Positions 1-6,056 of a stretch of DNA of 62,527 nt are shown in pieces. Origin of the DNA: Clostridiaceae bacterium. Lineage in GTDB: Bacteria; Bacillota; Clostridia; Peptostreptococcales; T1SED10-28. The stretch lies in NCBI GenBank assembly GCA_003553525.1, contig PWEO01000142.1:1-62527 (forward strand), given 5' to 3'. The translations under genes and the position numbers were made by a program. The notes beneath the pieces are model-generated. The model searched no databases, was not told the DNA's origin, and saw only the letters and a list, made by a program, of their open reading frames with translations. How positions within the stretch are numbered: the first letter of the stretch is position 1; every line of letters begins with the position of its first letter.

Positions 1-57
1 CTCCCTGTCCTCCCTGTCCTCTTTCCCTTTTTTCACCGTAAAACTACGCAAAAATGA

Positions 58-82
58 AACTCTAACAATAATCGTTAGAGTT
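58..82 (-). terminator. Terminator after rnjA
   Basis: A 9-bp perfect inverted repeat with a 7-base loop lies about 40 bases after the RNase J stop codon. On the minus strand it is followed by a TCATTTTTG tract. The U tract is interrupted, so strength is uncertain. Positions 1-57 after it hold no gene that I can see, only a short tandem TCCCTGTCC-like repeat at 1-20 at the window edge. Confidence 0.6.
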
Positions 83-121
83 CCATATATCATGTTCTAT
101 TTTATTATAATATACTTTGCT

Positions 122-1786
122 TTAAACTTCCATGATTATAGGCAGAATCATTGGACTACGTTTCGTCTTTTCGTATAAGAAGCCTTTTAACTGATCCCGA
201 ATAGCCCCTTTGATTACGGACCATTCTTTGGCGTTTTGCTTTTCGCAGTTTTCCAAGGCTTTGGTTACTACATCCTTGGCTTCGCCCATTAAAGTTTCGG
301 ATTCCCGAACGTATACAAATCCTCGGGAGATGATATCCGGTCCGGCCATGACTTTTCGGTTTTCCCGTTTGATGGTGACCACAACGATCATCAGTCCGTC
401 CTCGGCTAAATGCTTACGATCCCGAAGTACGATGTTTCCAACGTCTCCAACACCTAAACCGTCGACTAATACTTGTCCGGAGGTTACTTTTCCAATCACC
501 TTGGCGGATTCCTTGGAAAATTCCATAATGTCTCCGGTCTCACCCACAAAGATGTTTTCCTTGGGCATTCCAAGCTCTTCGGCCAACAGTCCATGCTGAC
601 GAAGATGTCGAACTTCCCCGTGTACAGGAATAAAGTACTGAGGCTTTACCAATCGGTGCATCAGCTTTAACTCTTCCTGGCAGGCATGTCCCGAGGTGTG
701 AACGTCATAGAGTTTATCGTAAATGACTTCCGCTCCACGGTCATATAATTGATTCATTACTTTTCCAACGAGTTTTTCATTACCCGGTATGGGTGTGGAG
801 GAGAATACTACGGTATCTCCTTTTCGAATATCCAGGGAACGATGTTCGTCACTGGCCATTCGAGGTAAGGCCGCCATGGGCTCTCCTTGAGATCCGGTAA
901 CCACTACCACCACTTCTTCATCGGGATACTTGTCCATTTCCTTTTCCGTAATGGTGATGCCCTCAGGGATATTCAGTACCCCGAGCTCCTGGGCTACGGC
1001 TCCAACGGTCAGCATACTTCTTCCGGCAAATACCACTTTTCGGTTGTATTTTACCGCAGAATTTACAATTTGTTGAATTCTGTGTACGTGGGACGCAAAG
1101 GTCGCAATAATAATACGGCTTTTTCTTGTGCTGAAGATTTCATTTAAGGTATCTCCCACACTTTTTTCCGATCGGGTGGTTCCCGGCCGCTCGGCGTTGG
1201 TACTGTCGGCGAGCATTACCAATACTCCCTTTCGTCCGATTTCCGCGATTTTGTCCAAATCGATGATTTGATCGTCTATCGGGGTATAGTCAATTCGAAA
1301 GTCTCCTGTGTGGAAGACGATTCCCGCAGGGGTTTCCACTGACAATGCAAAAGCATCGGGAATACTGTGGGACGTACTGATAAATTCCACTTTAAAAGCG
1401 CCTAATTGAACCTTCTGTCGGGGTTGTACCCGTTCGATATGGGCATTTTTCATTTTAAAGCCCTTTAATTTGTTCTCGATCAAACCAACGGTGAGTCGAC
1501 TTCCGTATACCGGCACATTGATTTTTTTCAGTACGTAAGGCAGGGCTCCGATATGGTCCTCGTGTCCGTGGGTAATTACAATTCCCTTTACCTTTTCCTT
1601 GTTCTTCAATAGATACGTAATGTCCGGGATTACGATATCCACTCCTAGCATTTCTTCCTCCGGAAAGCTCAGTCCGCAGTCGATAATCAGGATTTCGTCC
1701 TCATATTCGATGGCGGTCATATTCTTTCCGATTTCCCCTAGTCCTCCCAGTGGAATAATTTTTAACTTGTCTTTTTTACTTGCCAA
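122..1786 (-). CDS. rnjA: Ribonuclease J
   Basis: Metallo-beta-lactamase/beta-CASP ribonuclease with 5'-3' exonuclease and endonuclease activity, central to mRNA decay and rRNA maturation in Gram-positive bacteria. The zinc motif HGHEDH is near residues 73-78, further metal ligands lie in HTGDFR and PVHGEVRH, and the beta-CASP region carries ADSTNAERPG. The length of about 554 residues is normal for the family. A GTG at 1795 lies inside the ribosome-binding site, whereas a TTG at 1786 sits 8 bases after AAGGAG, so I chose the TTG. It lies 17 bases after fur and is probably co-transcribed with it. Whether it corresponds to RNase J1 or J2 cannot be decided from one copy. Family assignment is certain; the start is inferred. 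Confidence 0.95.
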   Translation of the reverse strand: MASKKDKLKIIPLGGLGEIGKNMTAIEYEDEILIIDCGLSFPEEEMLGVDIVIPDITYLLKNKEKVKGIVITHGHEDHIGALPYVLKKINVPVYGSRLTVGLIENKLKGFKMKNAHIERVQPRQKVQLGAFKVEFISTSHSIPDAFALSVETPAGIVFHTGDFRIDYTPIDDQIIDLDKIAEIGRKGVLVMLADSTNAERPGTTRSEKSVGDTLNEIFSTRKSRIIIATFASHVHRIQQIVNSAVKYNRKVVFAGRSMLTVGAVAQELGVLNIPEGITITEKEMDKYPDEEVVVVVTGSQGEPMAALPRMASDEHRSLDIRKGDTVVFSSTPIPGNEKLVGKVMNQLYDRGAEVIYDKLYDVHTSGHACQEELKLMHRLVKPQYFIPVHGEVRHLRQHGLLAEELGMPKENIFVGETGDIMEFSKESAKVIGKVTSGQVLVDGLGVGDVGNIVLRDRKHLAEDGLMIVVVTIKRENRKVMAGPDIISRGFVYVRESETLMGEAKDVVTKALENCEKQNAKEWSVIKGAIRDQLKGFLYEKTKRSPMILPIIMEV

Positions 1787-1803
1787 ATTTGTCACTCCTT
1801 CTA

Positions 1804-2244
1804 CTATTTCTTATTACAATCCGAGCATAAACCAAAAAACTTTACTTTATGGTCTTTTATGTCGAAATCATATTCTTTTTCAATTTCTTTTTCCAAATGA
1901 TCCAACAGATCAATTTTTACTTCAATAATTTTACTGCATTCCTGGCAGATCAAATGATGGTGCTGATGATCCTCATCACCGGTTTTAATTTCATATCTTG
2001 AACATCCGTCATCCAGGTTGATTCGTGAAATAATATCCATTTCTTCCAATAATTGCAGCGTCCGATATACCGTGGCCAAACCGATTTCCGGACAGTCCTT
2101 TCGAACCAGCTCGTAAATCTCCTCGGTATTTAAGTGTTCGCCTTTATTAGCTATGATTACATTTAACGTCGCCCGTCGTTGGGGGGTTAATTTGCTTCCT
2201 TTTTCCTTTAGTCGATCCTTTAGCATATCCATGGTTTCCAACAT
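1804..2244 (-). CDS. fur: Fur family transcriptional regulator
   Basis: Metal- or peroxide-sensing repressor of the Fur superfamily. Residues about 10-80 form the winged helix (KLTPQRRATLNV, then LATVYRTLQLLEE). The dimerisation and metal domain carries a His-rich DEDHQHHHLICQECSK stretch and a C-terminal CSDC. The ATG at 2244 has GAGGG eight bases upstream and is preferred to a GTG at 2259. The order of histidines and the IIEV after the first CxxC look more like Fur than PerR or Zur, and a Fur-like box lies in its own promoter, which suggests autoregulation by iron. The first gene of a fur-rnjA unit. Family is certain; the metal specificity is inference. Confidence 0.9.
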   Translation of the reverse strand: MLETMDMLKDRLKEKGSKLTPQRRATLNVIIANKGEHLNTEEIYELVRKDCPEIGLATVYRTLQLLEEMDIISRINLDDGCSRYEIKTGDEDHQHHHLICQECSKIIEVKIDLLDHLEKEIEKEYDFDIKDHKVKFFGLCSDCNKK

Positions 2245-2267
2245 ATTTTTCGCCCTCACTTCTCAAT

Positions 2268-2282
2268 TAATAATTATTTTCA
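2268..2282 (-). promoter_or_regulatory. Candidate Fur box at the fur start region
   Basis: On the minus strand this reads TGAAAATAATTATTA, matching the 7-1-7 Fur inverted repeat TGATAATNATTATCA at 12 of 14 defined positions. It begins 6 bases after the -10 element, so it covers the expected transcription start. Position and match suggest negative autoregulation; binding is inferred. Confidence 0.6.
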
Positions 2283-2288
2283 TATCTT

Positions 2289-2317
2289 AGTATACTGGAT
2301 TTCCCATCGTCTGTCAA
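2289..2317 (-). promoter_or_regulatory. Vegetative promoter of fur-rnjA
   Basis: TTGACA at 2312-2317 and TATACT at 2289-2294 on the minus strand are separated by exactly 17 bases. This is a near-perfect sigma-A type promoter in the gap between sfsA and fur. Confidence 0.85.
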
Positions 2318-2364
2318 ACATATTTTCGACAACTGATAATCCGGTTGAAAATAACGCTGAAAAT

Positions 2365-3078
2365 TTACATTGGGATTTGCACCGGAATTTCCTGAGACAG
2401 TTCAATTCCCCCGGGCCTAACCAAACAATTAAAGGCACGAAAATTCACACCGGCTTTTTTTGCCAGGGTCACGGCTTCGGAAAATTCAGGATCCATTTCA
2501 CTGTTGGGACGGAAAAATTTCCCGTCCCTTCGTTGCACCACAAAAAATACTTCCCCCCGATGGCCGGCCTTTAGACCTTCCATCAATTCCAGCACATGTT
2601 TCAGCCCTCGGGTTGTGGGGGCATCAGGGAAGGTTGCCAGCCCTTCGTTTTTTACCAGGGTTACACATTTTGCTTCAATCAGGGCCAACTCCTTGGTTTC
2701 CGGATTTAGCAAACTCAGGTCGAAACGGCTCTTCCCGAAGGTCACCTCCCGCCTTACGGTTGTAAATCCTTTGAAACCGGGAATGAAACCTTCCATAAAG
2801 GCTTTTTCCAGCAACTTGTTGGGAAGTTTCGAATCAATTGATATTAAGACGTCCTTGTGATAGACCATTAATAAATCGAAGCTGGTTTTTCGGTGAGACT
2901 GATTGACTCTGCGAAGAATTACTTTCGCGTCCTTTGTAAGCAGTTCTTTCATCCGACCGGTATTGGCGATATGTACGGTCTCCAGGTTTCCTTCAACGAA
3001 GACTTCCCCGATAAATCGGTTCACCCTTCGTTGAAACAACCCCTGTACTTTCTCGCCGGGAATTTCTATGAAAATCAT
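2365..3078 (-). CDS. sfsA: SfsA family DNA-binding/nuclease protein
   Basis: A 237-residue protein with the full SfsA layout: an N-terminal OB-like part (FQRRVNRFIGEVFV, HIANTGRM) and a nuclease-like core with FGKSRFDLSL, LALIEAKCVTL and the late HVLELMEGL/FVVQRRDG motifs. SfsA was first described as a sugar fermentation stimulation protein in E. coli and has a PD-(D/E)XK-type fold; the E and K in IEAKC fit that. The ATG at 3078 follows the DUF1292 stop by 6 bases, with a purine-rich but weak ribosome-binding site inside the end of that gene, suggesting translational coupling. The physiological role in Clostridia is not known. Confidence 0.9.
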   Translation of the reverse strand: MIFIEIPGEKVQGLFQRRVNRFIGEVFVEGNLETVHIANTGRMKELLTKDAKVILRRVNQSHRKTSFDLLMVYHKDVLISIDSKLPNKLLEKAFMEGFIPGFKGFTTVRREVTFGKSRFDLSLLNPETKELALIEAKCVTLVKNEGLATFPDAPTTRGLKHVLELMEGLKAGHRGEVFFVVQRRDGKFFRPNSEMDPEFSEAVTLAKKAGVNFRAFNCLVRPGGIELSQEIPVQIPM

Positions 3079-3084
3079 ATTTAT

Positions 3085-3369
3085 TTACTCTTCTTCTTCG
3101 TCGTCGTGATCCTCTTCTACGATGGTCTCATAGGCATCCACAACTTTTTGGTACTCTTCGTCGTCTTCAATGGATACCAATACAAAATCATCTTCTCCGG
3201 CCCCTTCGTTTTCAATGCGGAAAACGTAAGCTTCCTCCTCTTCATCGCCATCTAAAGGCATTAAAATCGTGTACTCTTTGCCTTCCAGTTCCAGGGTCAT
3301 AATGATTTCAAAATCCTTTTCCTCGTCGTTCTCGTCAATCAGGGTAATAATGTTTTCTTTTTCTTCCAT
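3085..3369 (-). CDS. DUF1292 domain protein (YrzB-like)
   Basis: Small very acidic protein of 94 residues, rich in Glu and Asp and ending in a run DDEEEE. The core (IITLIDENDEEKDFEI, YTILMPLDGDEEEEAYVFRI, YQKVVDAYE) is the DUF1292 signature seen in YrzB of Bacillus, which also sits after ruvX and ireB. Its biochemical function is not known. A strong AAGGAGG lies nine bases before the ATG. It is separated from ruvX by 161 bases (3370-3530) in which I see no clear promoter or terminator. Confidence 0.88.
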   Translation of the reverse strand: MEEKENIITLIDENDEEKDFEIIMTLELEGKEYTILMPLDGDEEEEAYVFRIENEGAGEDDFVLVSIEDDEEYQKVVDAYETIVEEDHDDEEEE

Positions 3370-3530
3370 GGTTAAATTCCTCCTTTGATTTTTCCTGCTT
3401 ATTTTTCCTTTTCTTACTTTACTGTTTCGTAGAATCTATTCTTTCTTTTACCTTAATCTTTATTAGTCTACTCATCTTGAATTAATACGAAAATGTTAAC
3501 TAAGATAATCACCTTGATTAATAAGATGTA

Positions 3531-3941
3531 TTACAAACTGTCTAAGTATCCCTGAAGAATATGAACCGCCGCCATTTTATCAATGACGCCTTTTCGTTTC
3601 TTTCGACTGACGTCGGCTTCGATTAAGGTTCGTTGAGCCGCTTTCGTGCTTAGTCGCTCATCCCAGTAGATGATCTTAAGGTCAAACTTATTTTTCAGCT
3701 TTTCACAAAAAGCCTTGGTTTTTTCCCCTTGGGGTCCCAGGCTGCCGTTCATGTTTTTCGGAAGTCCCGCTACGACGGTTTTTATGCCGTGGGCCTTAAT
3801 GATTTCCTCTAAACGCTGATAATCTTCTTTTTTATTTTTTCGAAATATGGTCTCCACACCCTGGGCGGTAAAGCCTAAGGCGTCGCTGACCGCCACACCG
3901 ATGGTTCGGTCTCCGATATCCAGTCCTAAAAATTTCTCCAT
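3531..3941 (-). CDS. ruvX: Holliday junction resolvase-like protein RuvX/YqgF
   Basis: RNase H-fold putative nuclease of 136 residues, the usual size. The N-terminal GLDIGDRTIGVAVSD carries the first catalytic Asp, YWDERLST carries the central Glu, and KGVIDKMAAVHILQGYLD carries the C-terminal Asp. Family members act in pre-16S rRNA 5' processing and have been proposed as resolvases. AAGGAGG precedes the ATG with good spacing. In relatives the order is alaS-ireB-ruvX-DUF1292; here the reductase gene has been placed between ireB and ruvX. Confidence 0.93.
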   Translation of the reverse strand: MEKFLGLDIGDRTIGVAVSDALGFTAQGVETIFRKNKKEDYQRLEEIIKAHGIKTVVAGLPKNMNGSLGPQGEKTKAFCEKLKNKFDLKIIYWDERLSTKAAQRTLIEADVSRKKRKGVIDKMAAVHILQGYLDSL

Positions 3942-3994
3942 AAATCCTCCTTGTTGCGGCTTACAACTTGTCCGCCGCCGCTGTTACCTGCCGA

Positions 3995-4957
3995 TCAAAT
4001 AACTTTAATGCAAAAGTCGGGACAAACCTTCCCGCAGTATCCGCAGAAAACACAACGTCCGGGGTCCACCACGGCCCGTTTGTTTCCCCCTTCTCCCCGA
4101 AGGCTGAGCGCCTTCATATTGCAGCGATTTACACAGGCCCCACAGCCTTGGCACCAATCAGCAATCTGAAGGGTTCTCGGTTGGGCCTGAATCTTTTTTA
4201 TCGTATCATGGGAAATCTCTTGATTCGAGAAAATCCCCGCATTCACTTCCACTTCTGCCCGGGACTGCATCCCTACGGCAACGGCGTCAATATCCTTAAG
4301 GTTTAAAACGTAATCAAAACTCTTTTGAAAATCCGCTAATAAATGTCCGCCTCCCAGGGGCTTCATGGCAAAAATGCCGATGTCCTTCTGCTTCGCTTCC
4401 TTTATTGCTTCAAGCATTTCTGCAATATTTCCGTCTACGATGCCCAGTCCCCGATGGTTTACAATGGGATGGACCACGTCTATGGCCCCGTGATTTGCGG
4501 CGGCCTTTACCCCGGCGATAAAATGGGTGGAAATGCCGAAACTTCTAATGACTCCTTCTTTTTTCTTTTGAAGGAAAAAATCAATGGCTTCCTGATGCCC
4601 CCGAAGGGTATGTTCACTTTCCTGCTCATGTAACATGAAAAGATCGATATAGTCGGTTTCCAGGCCCCTAAGGGCCTCTTCCAAACTACTTTTTGCCGTA
4701 TCCTCGGAATAGGCATAGGATTTGGTGGCAATATGGATCTTCTGTCTTCCCCACTGCTTTAAGGCCCCTTTAATCTGATGATAATTTCCGTAAAGGGCGG
4801 CGGTATCAATAAAGTTTACTCCATGATCAAAGGCATGAAGCAAAATATTTTCAGACTGTTCTACCGAAAGGTTCTGTTGCAACGGACTGATGGTCAAGGA
4901 TCCGAAACAGAGTTTGGAGACCTTCAGTTCGCTTTTTCCTAATCGATTATACTTCAA
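3995..4957 (-). CDS. Aldo/keto reductase with C-terminal 2x[4Fe-4S] ferredoxin domain
   Basis: TIM-barrel aldo/keto reductase fused to a bacterial ferredoxin domain, 320 residues. The catalytic tetrad is visible: Asp51 (NFIDTAALYG), Tyr56, Lys79 (HIATKSY) and His110 (LFMLHEQE). Two Cys clusters follow, CX2CX2CX3C at 269-279 and again at 302-312, with one more Cys at 316. This fusion is common in anaerobes, and the substrate is not known. The ATG at 4963 abuts AAGGAGG with no spacer, so the TTG at 4957, six bases after the site and giving the usual start MKYNRLGK, is preferred. It has its own candidate promoter and may continue into ruvX, since the 53-base gap has no terminator. Confidence 0.9.
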   Translation of the reverse strand: MKYNRLGKSELKVSKLCFGSLTISPLQQNLSVEQSENILLHAFDHGVNFIDTAALYGNYHQIKGALKQWGRQKIHIATKSYAYSEDTAKSSLEEALRGLETDYIDLFMLHEQESEHTLRGHQEAIDFFLQKKKEGVIRSFGISTHFIAGVKAAANHGAIDVVHPIVNHRGLGIVDGNIAEMLEAIKEAKQKDIGIFAMKPLGGGHLLADFQKSFDYVLNLKDIDAVAVGMQSRAEVEVNAGIFSNQEISHDTIKKIQAQPRTLQIADWCQGCGACVNRCNMKALSLRGEGGNKRAVVDPGRCVFCGYCGKVCPDFCIKVI

Positions 4958-4992
4958 GGTCATCCTCCTTAAATCCTACCATACAAATATTA

Positions 4993-5001
4993 ATTATAAC
5001 A
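4993..5001 (-). promoter_or_regulatory. Extended -10 promoter of the reductase gene
   Basis: The minus strand carries TGTTATAAT (TGnTATAAT) about 36 bases before the TTG start and after the ireB terminator. I see no good -35 hexamer, which is usual for extended -10 promoters. Confidence 0.5.
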
Positions 5002-5032
5002 CAGTTCATTTAAAAATAGGAAACCTTTCCAT

Positions 5033-5062
5033 AAAAAAAAGTAAGAGGCGATCCCCTTACTT
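5033..5062 (-). terminator. Terminator after ireB
   Basis: A 10-bp stem (one G-U pair) with an ATCG loop on the minus strand, running directly into eight T residues. It begins 8 bases after the ireB stop. This is a canonical strong intrinsic terminator, so ireB and the reductase are separate units. Confidence 0.9.
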
Positions 5063-5070
5063 CCATGGTT

Positions 5071-5322
5071 TTATTTGGATAAGTAAGATCGTAGGAGTTC
5101 TTCCAGTAATTCATCCCGCTCGATCTTAGAAATGATACTTCTGGCATTATTGTGACTGGTGATATAGGTAGGGTCCCCGGATAACATGTAACCGATGAAT
5201 TGATTTACCGGATTGTACCCCTTTTCCTCTAAGGATTGGTATACGGTTTCAATGATGCTTCTTGCTTCCTCTTGTTTTTCCTGGTCTATATTGAACTTCA
5301 TGGTAGATTGATCATCGTACAT
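5071..5322 (-). CDS. ireB: IreB family regulatory phosphoprotein
   Basis: 83-residue DUF965/IreB protein. In Enterococcus faecalis IreB is phosphorylated near its N-terminus by the PASTA kinase IreK and affects cephalosporin resistance. The conserved body is present ([53 protein letters not shown]). The N-terminal [10 protein letters not shown] holds Ser6 and Thr7 as possible phosphoacceptors. The ATG at 5322 has AAGGGGG upstream. In relatives this gene follows alaS directly; here a small permease gene lies between. No IreK-like kinase is in this window. Confidence 0.93.
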   Translation of the reverse strand: MYDDQSTMKFNIDQEKQEEARSIIETVYQSLEEKGYNPVNQFIGYMLSGDPTYITSHNNARSIISKIERDELLEELLRSYLSK

Positions 5323-5364
5323 GACATAACCCCCTTAAATATATTGTTTAAAAGTCTTCTTATT

Positions 5365-5373
5365 ATTTTACCA
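5365..5373 (-). promoter_or_regulatory. Extended -10 promoter of ireB
   Basis: TGGTAAAAT on the minus strand fits TGnTAtAAT with one change and lies about 43 bases before the ireB ATG. A -35 hexamer is not clear. The 146-base gap 5323-5468 shows nothing else. Confidence 0.45.
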
Positions 5374-5468
5374 TAGATTTTGAATGTTTGAAACCATCCC
5401 GGTGCTTTTCTTTCGAAACTCTTTTAATCCCTCTTATTTTTCAACTTTTCATTTTTCAAAACCGGGGG

Positions 5469-5900
5469 TTACTTCAACTGATAAAGCACCAAACCGCTGA
5501 TCATTAAGGCCAGTCCCACAGCTTTTCTCAAGGATAGAAGGATAATAGGTTCCCCAAAATAACCGAAATAATTAATCCCCGCGGTAAAAATAATCTGGGT
5601 AACAATCATCAGGGTGATGGTATAACTGGCTCCGATGGAAGAGATCCCGTTGATCACACTGAATATGATCACCACCCCCATAACGCCTCCCAAAAGATAA
5701 TAGGGCTGCACTTCCTTCATGGGACTGAAGTTCAGATTTTCAAACATCAACATAATAATAAAGGCCACTACAAATCCGCTGCCGTGGACGAAGGTATTGG
5801 TATGCCAAAACCCGATTTTATCACTGAGTCGGGCATTGAAAATCCCCTGCATGGATACCATAATCCCTGCCAATACTGAAAAAATCATTCCGTATAACAT
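5469..5900 (-). CDS. DMT family permease (YdcZ/DUF606-like)
   Basis: Small integral membrane protein of 143 residues with about five hydrophobic segments and the EamA/YdcZ features SMQGIFNARLSDKIG near the first loop and SYTITLMIVTQIIFTAGINYFG near the fourth segment. Members are half-size drug/metabolite transporters that may work as dimers; the substrate is unknown. The ATG at 5900 has AAAGGAGTGG at good spacing, so the longer reading from 5939 is rejected. It lies between alaS and ireB, an insertion relative to the usual order. I see no promoter of its own; it may be expressed by read-through past the alaS terminator. Confidence 0.8.
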   Translation of the reverse strand: MLYGMIFSVLAGIMVSMQGIFNARLSDKIGFWHTNTFVHGSGFVVAFIIMLMFENLNFSPMKEVQPYYLLGGVMGVVIIFSVINGISSIGASYTITLMIVTQIIFTAGINYFGYFGEPIILLSLRKAVGLALMISGLVLYQLK

Positions 5901-5984
5901 GTTTTCCACTCCTTTTTGAAATAAATTGGTAAAGGACATCCTTTGAAAATTTACAAAAATAAGTATCGCGGCTTTGTCCAGCCA

Positions 5985-6024
5985 TTAAAAACCCCTCTAT
6001 AATACCCGAACAGTCAGGGGGTTT
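5985..6024 (-). terminator. Terminator after alaS
   Basis: On the minus strand AAACCCC and GGGGTTT arms (7 bp) enclose a 22-base loop and are followed by TTTTTAA overlapping the arm. The loop is long, so efficiency is uncertain, but it is the only terminator-like element between alaS and the permease. Confidence 0.6.
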
Positions 6025-6056
6025 ATAGAAGGGTTTAAACACTGTTTTACAATGAC

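Noticed and set aside
1-20. Short tandem TCCCTGTCC repeats at the window edge
   Set aside because: Only about two units are visible and the element is cut by the edge, so nothing can be concluded.
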